Assembly: GCA_035530275.1 (NCBI GenBank)
Contig: DATKVC010000001.1
Coordinates: 7,782-71,781 of the forward strand
DNA length: 64,000 bases
Direction of reading: 5' to 3'
Source: CAIJMU01 sp035530275
GTDB taxonomy: Bacteria; Spirochaetota; Spirochaetia; Treponematales; Rectinemataceae
Part shown: positions 1 through 8,615 of the stretch, one piece after another
How the letters are laid out: every line of letters starts with the position of its first letter
Numbering within the stretch: position 1 is the first letter of the stretch
Position numbers and translations under genes: made by a program
Notes under the pieces: model-generated
The model's database searches: none
What the model saw: the letters and a program-made list of their open reading frames with translations, nothing else
What the model was told of the DNA's origin: nothing

Positions 1-2515
1 TCGCGAGGCCCTTCTCCTCCATGGCCTTCGCGACCCGCACCATCTCCTCGAGGGATGGCGTGATGAGGCCGGACAGGCCGATGGCGTCTGCCTTCGAGCT
101 CACCGCTTCCTCGATGATGCGCTCGAGGGGAGTCATCACGCCGAGATCACGCACCTCGAAGCCGTTGCACTGGAGGACGACGCCCGCGATGTTCTTGCCT
201 ATGTCGTGGACATCGCCCTTCACGGTGGCCATTACGATCGAGCCGCGCTTGGAGGAGCCCGAAGACTGCTCCTTCTCGAGCCAGGGCACGAGAACCGACA
301 CGGCCATCTTCATGACGCGCGCGCTCTTGACCACCTGGGGAAGGAACATCTTGCCCGCCCCGAAGAGCTCGCCGACGCGGTTCATGCCTTCCATCAGCGG
401 TCCCTCGATGACGGCGAGGGCGCCGCCTAGTTCGATGCGAGCCTCCTCGGCGTCGGCTGCTGCCCAGGCTTCGATACCCTTCACGAGGGCGTGCTTGAGG
501 CGCTCGCGCACCGGCGCGGAACGCCATTCCGGCTCCCCGGAGCTCCCCGGCCCCTCGTCCTCGTCTTTGAGCCCCGAGGCCAAGGCGAGAAGCCTCTCGG
601 TGGCATCGTCACGCCTATCGAGAAGGAGGTCCTCGATGGCCTCTCGCAGGGTCGGCTCGATCTCGTCGTAGATGTCGAGCTGGGCGGGGTTGACGATGCC
701 CATGGACATGCCCGCCGATTTGGCGTGATAGAGGAAGGCCGAATGGATGGCTCTGCGCAGGGGGTCGTTGCCCCTGAAGGAGAAGGAGACGTTGGAGACC
801 CCCCCCGAGATCGGGGAGCCGGGGAATTCGCGCGACAGGATACGGCATGCCTCGAAGAAATCCTTCGCATAACTGCGATGTTCCGCGAGGCCCGTGCCCA
901 CGGCGAAGATGTTGGGATCGAGGATGATGTCCGTCGGCTCGACGCCGCCCTTTTCGACGAGAACCTTCATCGCCCGCCTCAGCACGGAGACGCGGCGCTC
1001 GAGGCTGGCCGCCTGCCCCTCCTCGTCGAAGGCCATCACGACCATCGCCGCCCCGTAGCGTCCGATTTCTCGCGCCTTGGCGAGCAGGGCTTCCTCGCCC
1101 TCCTTCAGGCTCACCGAATTGACGATGCCCTTGCCTTGTATGCAGCGAAGACCGGCGACCACGGTGGGCCAGTCCGAGGAGTCGATCATCACCGGAACCT
1201 TCGAAAGGAAGGGATCGGCCGCGGCGAGGAGGAGGAAGGCCTCCATCTCCTTAGCCGAATCGAGGAGGGCATCGTCGAGGTTGACATCGAAGGCCTGGGC
1301 TCCCGCCTCGACCTGATCGCGGGCGACATCGACAGCCTCGTCGTACTTTTTCTCCCGGATGAGACGGGCGAATTTCTTGGAGCCCGCGACATTGCTCCGC
1401 TCGCCGACGTTGACGAAGAGGCTGTCGGGGCCGATGGTCAGGGCCTCGAAGCCGGAGAGCCTCGTCACGGGGCGGGGCGCGGGAGCACTTCGCGGCTTGA
1501 CGCCGGCAAGGGCGGCCGACAAGGCGCGAATATGCTCGGGCGTCGTGCCGCAACAGCCGCCGACGATGTTGAGGCCGGCGCCCTCCCCCGCCCCGTCTCG
1601 CTCCGATTCGCGGGCCACACGGCCGAGGACCGAGGCGAAATGCTCCGGCGTCTCGTCGTAGGCGCCGAGGGCGTTGGGAAGACCCGCATTGGGATGAACG
1701 GAAACCGCGAAGGCAGCGTTGCGCGAAATATCGGCGAGATGGACAATGAGATCCTCGGCGCCGAATGAGCAATTGAAACCGACCGAAATGGGCCTCGCGT
1801 GGAGGACGGAGTGGAGGAAGGCCAGGGGCTCCTGGCCCGACAGGGTGCGGCCGGAGCGGTCGGTGACGGTTCCCGAAATCATCACCGGATACTCGAGGCC
1901 GCCTTCCTCGAAAACCGAGCGCAGGGCGTAGATGGCGGCCTTGGCGTTGAGGGTGTCGAAGGCAGTCTCGACCATGAGGATGTCGACGCCTCCCTCGATG
2001 AGGCCCTCGATCTGATCGCGATAGGCGGCGGACAATCCCTCGAAGCTGATGGCCCTCCAGCCCGGCCTGTCGATGTCGGGGGACATCGACAGGGACTTGT
2101 TCGTCGGCCCGAGGGAGCCCGCGACGAAGCGTGGCTTGCCTGGATCGAGGGCCGTGACATCATCGGCGACCCTGCGCGCGAGACGGGCGGCGGCGACATT
2201 CATCTCGCGCACGACCTCCTCGAGACCGTAGTCGGCCTGGCTCACCCGCGTCGAATTGAAGGTGTTGGTTTCGATGATGTCGGCGCCGGCATCGAGGTAG
2301 GCCCGGTGAATCGAGGCTATCGCCTCGGGTTTCGTGAGACTCAAAAGGTCATTGTCGCCCGCCAGACTATGGGGATGATCGCGGAAACGCTCGCCGCGAA
2401 AATCCGCCTCGACGAGGCCGAGCCTCTGGATCATCGTGCCCATCGCCCCGTCGAGGATGAGAATGCGCTCTGAAAGGATCGATTCGAGTCGTCTATATGC
2501 GGCGGTCTTGGTCAT
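1..2515 (-). CDS. metH: Cobalamin-dependent methionine synthase, 3' end outside the window
   Basis: Transfers the methyl group of 5-methyltetrahydrofolate to homocysteine through cobalamin. The reverse-strand frame is open from ATG 2515 to the window edge (about 838 codons). Domains in order: homocysteine S-methyltransferase (LILDGAMGTM near residue 18; zinc-ligand stretches VGFNCSFG near 247 and GGCCGTTP near 319), pterin-binding domain (GERSNVAGSKKF), cap domain, and a cobalamin domain with the Asp-x-His-x-x-Gly motif GDVHDIGKN near 766. The missing C-terminus should hold the rest of the B12 domain and, if present, the reactivation domain. The gene is divergent from the MFS gene. I see no riboswitch in the roughly 120-base gap. 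Family assignment is firm; completeness cannot be judged. Confidence 0.95.
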   Translation of the reverse strand, partial: MTKTAAYRRLESILSERILILDGAMGTMIQRLGLVEADFRGERFRDHPHSLAGDNDLLSLTKPEAIASIHRAYLDAGADIIETNTFNSTRVSQADYGLEEVVREMNVAAARLARRVADDVTALDPGKPRFVAGSLGPTNKSLSMSPDIDRPGWRAISFEGLSAAYRDQIEGLIEGGVDILMVETAFDTLNAKAAIYALRSVFEEGGLEYPVMISGTVTDRSGRTLSGQEPLAFLHSVLHARPISVGFNCSFGAEDLIVHLADISRNAAFAVSVHPNAGLPNALGAYDETPEHFASVLGRVARESERDGAGEGAGLNIVGGCCGTTPEHIRALSAALAGVKPRSAPAPRPVTRLSGFEALTIGPDSLFVNVGERSNVAGSKKFARLIREKKYDEAVDVARDQVEAGAQAFDVNLDDALLDSAKEMEAFLLLAAADPFLSKVPVMIDSSDWPTVVAGLRCIQGKGIVNSVSLKEGEEALLAKAREIGRYGAAMVVMAFDEEGQAASLERRVSVLRRAMKVLVEKGGVEPTDIILDPNIFAVGTGLAEHRSYAKDFFEACRILSREFPGSPISGGVSNVSFSFRGNDPLRRAIHSAFLYHAKSAGMSMGIVNPAQLDIYDEIEPTLREAIEDLLLDRRDDATERLLALASGLKDEDEGPGSSGEPEWRSAPVRERLKHALVKGIEAWAAADAEEARIELGGALAVIEGPLMEGMNRVGELFGAGKMFLPQVVKSARVMKMAVSVLVPWLEKEQSSGSSKRGSIVMATVKGDVHDIGKNIAGVVLQCNGFEVRDLGVMTPLERIIEEAVSSKADAIGLSGLITPSLEEMVRVAKAMEEKGLA

Positions 2516-2637
2516 GCGGCCGAGTATACCCACAGTGTACGAAGGGAGGAAAGGCCGACTTCGCAGGCGAGGCGCCGACGGCCATTGCGCGCCATCCGCG
2601 CTGGAACAAGGCACGCAGTAATTGCTACCCTGGAGCC

Positions 2638-3990
2638 ATGCAATCACCGAAAAGAGCCTTGCTTTCCCTCGTCCTTCCCGCATGGTCGACACGGGACATC
2701 GGCCTCGTCTTTTCCGCGCGTTTCTTCATGAGCGCGACTCGGGCCCTGGCCGGAATAGTCCTGCCAGTCTATCTCGCATCCCTCGGCTATTCGGGCTTCG
2801 CCCTCGGAATATTGTACAGCCTCTCCGCGATCGCCTCGGCAATCCTCTCGACCCTCATCGGGTGGGGCTCGGACCGCTTCGGACGAAAGCCCTTTCTCAT
2901 CGCCACGCCACTCCTCACCGCATTGGCCTGTCTTGCTTTCATGTATTTCCGCGAGGCCCTCCCCCTTTTCGCCTTTGCCGCCCTCGGCTCCTTAGGTAGG
3001 GGCGCCGGAGCGGGCGCGGGAATGATAGGGCCCTACCAGCCGGCCGAGCAGGCTTATCTGACGGCCAAGGTAGGCGCGAAAGATCGCAACGCCCTTTTCG
3101 GGAGGATGGCCTTCACGTCGAGTCTCGGCGCCCTCGTCGGAGGGGGCCCGGCGATAGCCCTGGCGACCCTTCTCGCCTCGGGCAAGACTCCGGACGAATT
3201 TCGCCTCGAGTTTTTGTTCGGAGCACTCTTCGCCCTCGTTTGCGCCCTCCTCGCGATTCCCCTCGGCGAGAAGCGACCTCCCGCTCCAGCCGCGAAAAAA
3301 CCTCGGGCCGAATCCGGCCGCCGCGGCCTCGGCGCCAGGCTCTCGCCGACCTCGTGGAAGATCCTCCTCAGGCTCTGGGTCACGAACGGCGTCAACGGGC
3401 TGGCCGTGGGTTTCTTCGGACCGCTTATTACCTATTGGTTCAATCGGCGCTTCGGCGCCTCCCCCCTCGAGATCGGCGTCCTCTATTCGCTCATAAACCT
3501 GGCGTCCCTGTCATCCAACCTCGCCTCCTCGAGGGTCGCCTCGCGTTTCGGCATCGTCAGGACCATCGTCGTCTCCCGCTTCGCCCAGGCTATCCTCATA
3601 GTACCCATGGTTCTCGCCCCTTCGTTCTGGCTCGCCGGCGCCATCTATCTCGTGCGCATGATGGTGCAGCGTCTGGGCCTGCCGCTCAGGCAATCCTTTG
3701 TGATGGGTGTCGTGCCCGACGAGGAGCGCGGCCGCGTCGGATCCCTCTCCAACCTGCCCTCGCAGGCGAGTTCAGCCCTCAGCCCCAGCCTCGCCGGCTA
3801 TATTTTCGAGCGCCTCTCGATGGACGCTCCCTTCGCGATCGGGGCCCTTCTCCAGGGAGTGAACGCCTTCCTTTTCATGGTATTCTTTCGCGACATCAGG
3901 CCCCCGGAGGAAGCGCCTACTACCGAGTCCGATGAAAAAGTGACACAGCATTGCGGACTCGGTAGTAAGGGCGCCGATAGTCCTATCTAG
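2638..3990 (+). CDS. MFS transporter
   Basis: A 450-residue major facilitator superfamily protein with about 12 hydrophobic segments. It carries the MFS loop 2-3 signature (GWGSDRFGRKPFL, near residues 79-91) and a long basic cytoplasmic loop in the middle (KRPPAPAAKKPRAESGRR). I chose ATG 2638, with GGAG just upstream, because the 47 residues encoded ahead of it are polar and not transporter-like. The substrate is not predictable. The last about 20 residues after RPPEEAP are unlike a transporter tail and are encoded by a perfect 14-bp inverted repeat (3918-3931/3954-3967). The 3' end overlaps the convergent arsC stop by 4 bases. Confidence 0.85.
   Translation: MQSPKRALLSLVLPAWSTRDIGLVFSARFFMSATRALAGIVLPVYLASLGYSGFALGILYSLSAIASAILSTLIGWGSDRFGRKPFLIATPLLTALACLAFMYFREALPLFAFAALGSLGRGAGAGAGMIGPYQPAEQAYLTAKVGAKDRNALFGRMAFTSSLGALVGGGPAIALATLLASGKTPDEFRLEFLFGALFALVCALLAIPLGEKRPPAPAAKKPRAESGRRGLGARLSPTSWKILLRLWVTNGVNGLAVGFFGPLITYWFNRRFGASPLEIGVLYSLINLASLSSNLASSRVASRFGIVRTIVVSRFAQAILIVPMVLAPSFWLAGAIYLVRMMVQRLGLPLRQSFVMGVVPDEERGRVGSLSNLPSQASSALSPSLAGYIFERLSMDAPFAIGALLQGVNAFLFMVFFRDIRPPEEAPTTESDEKVTQHCGLGSKGADSPI
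3918..3967. repeat. 14-bp perfect inverted repeat at the MFS gene 3' end
   Basis: The arms TACTACCGAGTCCG (3918-3931) and CGGACTCGGTAGTA (3954-3967) are exact reverse complements with a 22-base loop. The repeat lies inside the last codons of the MFS frame, 20 bases before the convergent arsC stop. It has no T-run on either strand, so it is not a textbook intrinsic terminator. It may be a small intergenic repeat that captured the transporter stop, or a convergent-end hairpin. Confidence 0.7.
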
Positions 3991-4409
3991 GTCCTATTTT
4001 TCGCGAAATCCCGCACGGCCGCCCTTATCTCGTCACGGACCTTCCGAACCCTGGCCATGATCTCCTCGTCGCTCCCGACGAAGGTCGAAGGATCGTCGAA
4101 AGGCCAGTGATGGCGCTCCACCTTGCCCGGGAAGACGGGGCAGCGTTCGGCAGCCTCCTTCGAGCAGACGGTGACGACGACATCGTAGGTCCGGCCCGCG
4201 GAGCGGAGATCGAAGACCGACTTGGTCGGGTTCCGCGAAATGTCGAGGCCGAACTCCGCCATCGAGCGTACAACGTAGGGATTGAGGCGGCCGGGCTCGA
4301 GGCCGGCGCTCTCGGCCTCGAAGCGATCGCCGGCCTCCGCCTTGAGAAAGGCCTCGGCCATCTGGCTCCGGGCGGAATTATGGACGCAAAGGAAGAGCAC
4401 CTTCGTCAT
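3987..4409 (-). CDS. arsC: Arsenate reductase, thioredoxin-coupled (LMW phosphatase fold)
   Basis: Reduces arsenate to arsenite for export. It is 140 residues, typical of the family. The phosphatase P-loop is Cys8-VHNSA-Arg14 (CX5R), and the two further cysteines of the relay are Cys82 (VTVCSKE) and Cys90 (AERCPVFPG), as in thioredoxin-recycled ArsC proteins. The C-terminal region has the expected WPFDDP stretch. The start ATG (4409) overlaps the stop of the upstream acr3 by 4 bases, so the two are translationally coupled. No arsR lies next to them. Confidence 0.93.
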   Translation of the reverse strand: MTKVLFLCVHNSARSQMAEAFLKAEAGDRFEAESAGLEPGRLNPYVVRSMAEFGLDISRNPTKSVFDLRSAGRTYDVVVTVCSKEAAERCPVFPGKVERHHWPFDDPSTFVGSDEEIMARVRKVRDEIRAAVRDFAKNRT

Positions 4410-5476
4410 GGCTGGCCTGGGATAGCGGCCCGGCCGGGGGCGAATCGAGTCTGAAACCGAAGCGCAACATTGACGAGGAGGAGCATCGCCGGCACTTCGA
4501 TCAGGGGACCGATAACGGCGGCGAAGGCCTGTCCCGAGCCAAGGCCGAAGACTGCCACCGCCACGGCGATGGCGAGCTCGAAATTGTTGCTCGCGGCCGT
4601 GAAGGAAAGGGTGACCGTCTTGGCGTAATCGGCGCCTATAGCCTTGCTCAGGGCGAAGCTGATGAAGAACATCGCGACGAAATAGATGAGGAGGGGTGCG
4701 GCGATTCGCAACACGTCCAGGGGAAGGGCGAGTATCTTCTCGCCTTTGAGGCTGAACATCACGAGGATGGTGAAGAGGAGGGCCACGAGGGTGAGGGGCG
4801 ATATCTTCGGGATGAAGGAGGAGCGGTACCAGGCCTCGCCCTTCAGCCTCCTGAGGATCAGCCAGGAGATGAAGCCCGCGAGAAAGGGTATGCCGAGATA
4901 GATGCCGACGCTCTTCGCTATCTCACCGATGCTCACGCGGACGGCGCTTCCGGCGAGCCCGAAGAGTGGCGGGATCAAGGTGACGAAAAGCCAGGCGTAG
5001 AGCGAGTAGAAGACGACTTGGAAAACCGAGTTAAAGGCCACGAGGCCGGCGCAGTACTCGGTGTCCCCCTTGGCCAGCTCGTTCCACACGATGACCATGG
5101 CGATGCAGCGCGCCAGCCCTATCATGATGAGGCCCACCATGTATTCCGGCTTGTCGCGGAGAAAGACGATGGCGAGGGCGGTCATGAGTATCGGGCCGAT
5201 GACCCAGTTCTGGATGAGGGAGAGAGTCAGGACCTTCCTGTCCTTGAAAACGTCCTTTACCTCGTCGTAGCGCACCTTCGCCAGGGGCGGGTACATCATG
5301 AGGATGAGGCCTATTGCTATGGGGATATTCGTGGTCCCCACCGAGAGTCGATCCCAAAAGGAGGCGACGCCCGGGACCAGGGCGCCGGCCAAGACCCCGA
5401 TGGCCATGGCGAGGAAAATCCAGAGCGTCAGCCAGCGGTCGAGGAAGGAGAGGCGCTTCGCGACGGTAGTCGGCAT
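4406..5476 (-). CDS. acr3: Arsenite efflux transporter, ACR3 family
   Basis: A 356-residue membrane protein with about 10 hydrophobic helices that exports arsenite. The family signature around the conserved cysteine (ARCIAMVIVWNELAKGD) and a FTAASNNFELAIAVA stretch identify ACR3. I chose ATG 5476 because GAGGAG sits 7 bases upstream; a longer frame starts at 5521 without such a site. It forms an operon with arsC (4-base overlap). The upstream spacer carries an AT-rich 10-bp palindrome (5643-5670) that could be an operator. Confidence 0.93.
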   Translation of the reverse strand: MPTTVAKRLSFLDRWLTLWIFLAMAIGVLAGALVPGVASFWDRLSVGTTNIPIAIGLILMMYPPLAKVRYDEVKDVFKDRKVLTLSLIQNWVIGPILMTALAIVFLRDKPEYMVGLIMIGLARCIAMVIVWNELAKGDTEYCAGLVAFNSVFQVVFYSLYAWLFVTLIPPLFGLAGSAVRVSIGEIAKSVGIYLGIPFLAGFISWLILRRLKGEAWYRSSFIPKISPLTLVALLFTILVMFSLKGEKILALPLDVLRIAAPLLIYFVAMFFISFALSKAIGADYAKTVTLSFTAASNNFELAIAVAVAVFGLGSGQAFAAVIGPLIEVPAMLLLVNVALRFQTRFAPGRAAIPGQP

Positions 5477-5833
5477 CGAGAGACTCCTCGAAATCAGTTG
5501 AAGGCTCTTTGCTACGCTCAACTCTTCATCCTTGCCTGTCTCATGTCAAGCACGACCATCCTCCCGCCTGCCCTCCTTAAGGAGGAGTTCTTTACCAGCT
5601 CCAAATCCTGCGCGACGTGGGTCCACTGCCCCCAGCAATCAAATATTCTTATTGCGCAGCATAAGAATATATTATTTTTCGGATACCTATGATCGTGCTA
5701 CTCTTCGGTGACCGCTAGAAGTGTCCATCACTTTAGTCGGTCAACTGCGGTATGAATCAGTCACCAAAGAATAACTCGCCGGAGGCGGATCGATTCTTGG
5801 GGCAACTCCGCAATTCAAGTCGAGGAGGATGAG
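5477..5833. other. Intergenic spacer between divergent acr3 and the PrpF-family gene
   Basis: No supported gene. The stretch is visibly more AT-rich than its surroundings. It holds the perfect palindrome at 5643-5670 and a looser inverted repeat CCAAAGAAT (5764-5772) / ATTCTTGG (5793-5800), 33 to 70 bases before the PrpF start. The second could be a site for the LysR regulator encoded at 10337, but this is a guess. Confidence 0.5.
5643..5670. promoter_or_regulatory. AT-rich 10-8-10 palindrome, candidate metalloregulator operator
   Basis: ATATTCTTAT (5643-5652), an 8-base spacer, then ATAAGAATAT (5661-5670), exact reverse complements. It lies about 170 bases upstream of acr3. The arm-spacer-arm layout resembles ArsR/SmtB sites and matches in geometry the 7-8-7 palindrome in front of the arsR gene at 14.8 kb, though the bases differ. 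It could also fold as a hairpin. Confidence 0.45.
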
Positions 5834-7006
5834 GTGCCGGTAGATCAGTCCGAATTCATGCGAATTCCCGCCATTTTCATGCGGGGGGGCACGAGCAAGG
5901 GCGTCTACCTCATGGCCGAGGATCTGCCCTCCGATCCTGCCCTCCGCGACCAGGTAATCCTCGACATTTACGGAAGTCCCGACCTCAGACAGATCAACGG
6001 CATGGGAGGGGCCGACCCACTGACGAGCAAGGTGGCCATCCTTTCGCCCTCGAAAAGGCCCGGCGTCGACATCGATTATACCTTCGGCTATGTGGGCATA
6101 GGAGAAGCCGCGGTGGATTACGATGGAAATTGCGGCAACATCTCCTCCGGCGTCGGCGTCTTCGCCATCAAAAAGGGCATCGTCGGAGCGACCGAAGGCG
6201 AGACCAAGGTCGTGATCTTCAATACCAATACCGGCAAGGTCATCGAAGCCATGATTCCGGTAAAGAACGGCGAGGTCAGCTTCGAAGGCGATTACGCCAT
6301 CGCCGGCGTTCCCGGGACCGGCTCCAAGATCGTGATGAATTTTCCGAATTCCGCGGGGTCCAAGACGGGCAGGCTCCTCCCGACCGGCAATGTCCGCGAC
6401 AGGATAACCTTGGCCGACGGTCGATCGATCGAGGTCAGCCTGGTGGACGCGGCCAACCCCGCCGTGTTTTTCAAGGCGAAGGATACCGGCTTGACGGGAA
6501 GGGAAATGCCCGCCGACTGCGAAGGAGACCCTTCAATTGTTACGATCATGGAGGAGGTCCGCCGCAGGGCCGCCGTAATGATGGACCTGGCCCCATCGCT
6601 CGACAGGGTCGGTCCGGCTGTGCCCAAGGTGGCCTTCGTCGCGGAAGCCGCGAGCTACGAGTCGAGCGAGGGCGAAACCATTCGCGGGTCGGACATCGAT
6701 CTCATCGCTCGGACCCTGGCGATGGGCAAGATGCACAAGACCTACGCCGTGACGGGCGGAATCTGCCTCGCTACAGCGGCCCTGATCGATGGGACCATCG
6801 TCAATGACCTCGTCGATTCGCGGGCCAAGTCCAAAGGCGAAATCCGGATCGGCCATCCTTCCGGATGCCTGGAAGTCTTCGTCGATGTCAGGCGGGTAGA
6901 GGGCTCGGGATGGGAACTCGTCAAGGCCGGCGTCTGCCGAACGGCTCGTCCGATCATGGACGGCTACGTCTACGCGTCTCGCAGGGCATTCCTGCCGAGG
7001 GCTTGA
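5834..7006 (+). CDS. PrpF-family (methylaconitate / oxalomesaconate type) isomerase
   Basis: A 390-residue protein of the PrpF/DUF453 family, which isomerises double bonds in unsaturated tricarboxylates such as 2-methylaconitate or 4-oxalomesaconate. Family hallmarks: the N-terminal FMRGGTSKGVYL, the INGMGGADPLTSKVAI stretch, DYDGNCGNISSGVG (the catalytic-cysteine region of this diaminopimelate-epimerase-like fold) and IRIGHPSGCLEV near the C-terminus. The start is GTG 5834 with GAGGAGG 5-6 bases upstream; an in-frame ATG lies 8 codons later. It is followed by a tricarboxylate transporter operon on the same strand, so the true substrate is probably what that transporter imports. Confidence 0.88.
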   Translation: MPVDQSEFMRIPAIFMRGGTSKGVYLMAEDLPSDPALRDQVILDIYGSPDLRQINGMGGADPLTSKVAILSPSKRPGVDIDYTFGYVGIGEAAVDYDGNCGNISSGVGVFAIKKGIVGATEGETKVVIFNTNTGKVIEAMIPVKNGEVSFEGDYAIAGVPGTGSKIVMNFPNSAGSKTGRLLPTGNVRDRITLADGRSIEVSLVDAANPAVFFKAKDTGLTGREMPADCEGDPSIVTIMEEVRRRAAVMMDLAPSLDRVGPAVPKVAFVAEAASYESSEGETIRGSDIDLIARTLAMGKMHKTYAVTGGICLATAALIDGTIVNDLVDSRAKSKGEIRIGHPSGCLEVFVDVRRVEGSGWELVKAGVCRTARPIMDGYVYASRRAFLPRA

Positions 7007-7020
7007 TCATATTTCGCCCA

Positions 7021-7038
7021 CGCGATCGCAGGATCGCG
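7021..7038. repeat. Small hairpin between the PrpF gene and tctC
   Basis: CGCGATC (7021-7027), loop GCAG, GATCGCG (7032-7038). It is a 7-bp perfect stem without a T-run, 14 bases after the PrpF stop. Its CGCGATC arm and GCA-containing loop resemble the larger double hairpins after lepA and nrdJ, so it may be a minimal member of the same repeat type. Confidence 0.45.
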
Positions 7039-7064
7039 CATGTATCGATCACGGAGGAAAGCGC

Positions 7065-8042
7065 ATGAAATCGAAGAATCTGTTCGTATCGGCGGTCGTC
7101 TTCGCCTCTCTCGCGATTACGCTGCCGAGTCTGACCGCCCAGAACTATCCGAGGCGGCCGATCGAGATGGTCATTCCCTTCGGCACGGGCGGGGCCAGCG
7201 ATATTTTCGCCAGGAATTTCGCCCAGATAGCCTCCAAGTACATCGGAAAGCCCTTCACCCCCGTCAACAAGGGCGGTGCCGGCACCATCGAAGGCATGAT
7301 GTACAGCTTCGGCGCCCCCGCCGATGGCTACACGATCCTCGAGATCACCCCCTCCCTCCTCATCGTCGAGGCGCAGAACAAGAGCTCGATCAAGTTCCGC
7401 CAGTCCTTCGAGCCCATCATGCGCGTCCAGTCCGACGTCGTTCTCTTCGGCGTGAAGGCGAACAGCAACCTCAAGACCCTCGAGGACATGATCGCCTTCG
7501 CCAAGGCCAACCCCCGGAAGCTCAAGATCGGCGGCATCTCCCCCGGCGGCCTCGACGAGTACATCGCCCGGGGTTTCGCGGCAAAGGCGGGCATCGAGTG
7601 GACCTACGTCCCCTACAAGTCGGCCTCCGAGCTCAAGGCCGCCGTCCTCGGCGGCGAGCTCGACATCTACCAGGACAAGCTCATCTCCTTCATGAGCATG
7701 GTCTCGGGCGGCGATATCAGGCCCCTCGTCGTCCTCAGCGACAAGCGACTCCCCGTGCCCGAGCTCAAGGACGTACCCTGCTCCGTGGAAAAGGGGCTCG
7801 ACTTCACGCAGGGTTCCTGGCGCGGTTTCGTCGTCAAGAAGGGCACGCCTCCCGAAATCAAGAAAATCATCATCGACGCCTTCGAGAAGGCCTACGCCGA
7901 CCCCGCCTACAAGGACATGGAGAAGAAGGAGATGACCGATCTCCTCCCCGGCTATCTCAACGCCGCCGACTTCGGCAAGCTCTGGGACTCCGAATTCAAC
8001 GGCTACGTCGCGATCTTCAAGCAGATGGGACTAATTAAGTAG
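7065..8042 (+). CDS. tctC: Tripartite tricarboxylate transporter, periplasmic binding protein
   Basis: A 325-residue TctC/Bug-family solute receptor. A signal peptide is visible (MKSKN, a hydrophobic stretch to about residue 22, cleavage after SLTA). The mature part begins NYPRRPIEMVIPFGTGGASD, the usual Bug-family opening, followed by VNKGGAGTIEGM. GGAGG precedes ATG 7065. It delivers substrate to the TctB/TctA membrane complex encoded next. A strong hairpin directly after the stop would allow excess production of the binding protein over the membrane subunits. Confidence 0.93.
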   Translation: MKSKNLFVSAVVFASLAITLPSLTAQNYPRRPIEMVIPFGTGGASDIFARNFAQIASKYIGKPFTPVNKGGAGTIEGMMYSFGAPADGYTILEITPSLLIVEAQNKSSIKFRQSFEPIMRVQSDVVLFGVKANSNLKTLEDMIAFAKANPRKLKIGGISPGGLDEYIARGFAAKAGIEWTYVPYKSASELKAAVLGGELDIYQDKLISFMSMVSGGDIRPLVVLSDKRLPVPELKDVPCSVEKGLDFTQGSWRGFVVKKGTPPEIKKIIIDAFEKAYADPAYKDMEKKEMTDLLPGYLNAADFGKLWDSEFNGYVAIFKQMGLIK

Positions 8043-8054
8043 GGTTCGATCCTT

Positions 8055-8088
8055 TCCGGCGCAGGGCCGCGACCCGCGCCGGATTTTT
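8055..8088 (+). terminator. Intrinsic terminator / attenuator after tctC
   Basis: TCCGGCGC (8055-8062) pairs with GCGCCGGA (8076-8083). An inner GGG/CCC extends the stem past a bulged A, and TTTTT follows (8084-8088). It sits 13 bases after the tctC stop and 22 bases before tctB. Partial read-through would set a high ratio of receptor to permease. Confidence 0.85.
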
Positions 8089-8109
8089 CCCGCGAAAGGG
8101 GTAATTCAT

Positions 8110-8598
8110 ATGGCTGAACTGATCTTCAACGCGGTCCTCGGGATCGTCCTGGTGGGTTACCTCGTCCTGGGACTGATCATGAAAAGGACCGACGACCCGA
8201 CGGACGTCCTCGGGGCGGGGGGCTTCCCCGTCATAGTCGGCGCGATCGCCCTCGTCGTCCTCGTCGCCATCACCGTCAAGCTCCGGAGGAATCGAGAGGG
8301 AGAAAGGGCAAAACTCCCGATGTTCGATCTCAAACACGTCGACGGGAGGGCCGCCCTCCTCAACCTCATCCTCCTGGCTCTCTACATCGGTCTCCTCGAC
8401 GTCATCGGATTCACGCTGGACACCTTCCTCTACCTTCCCGCGGCGGCCCTGGCCATGGGCTATAGGAAAAAACTTAACATCGCGATCTTCACGGTGATCA
8501 TGACGACTGTCATTATCCTCGCCTTCGGGAAGCTCTTCTTCGTACCCCTTCCCCGCGGCCTCGGCTTCCTTCGAGAGCTGAGCTTCATCCTCTACTGA
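8110..8598 (+). CDS. tctB: Tripartite tricarboxylate transporter small membrane subunit
   Basis: A 162-residue protein with four predicted membrane helices, the size and layout of the TctB/DUF1468 family. The motif DDPTDVLGAGGFPVIVG in the first loop is typical. AAAGGGG precedes the ATG. It lies between tctC and tctA; the gap to tctA is 17 bases, so the two membrane subunits are co-transcribed. Confidence 0.88.
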   Translation: MAELIFNAVLGIVLVGYLVLGLIMKRTDDPTDVLGAGGFPVIVGAIALVVLVAITVKLRRNREGERAKLPMFDLKHVDGRAALLNLILLALYIGLLDVIGFTLDTFLYLPAAALAMGYRKKLNIAIFTVIMTTVIILAFGKLFFVPLPRGLGFLRELSFILY

Positions 8599-8615
8599 GC
8601 GGGAAAGGAAACAAT

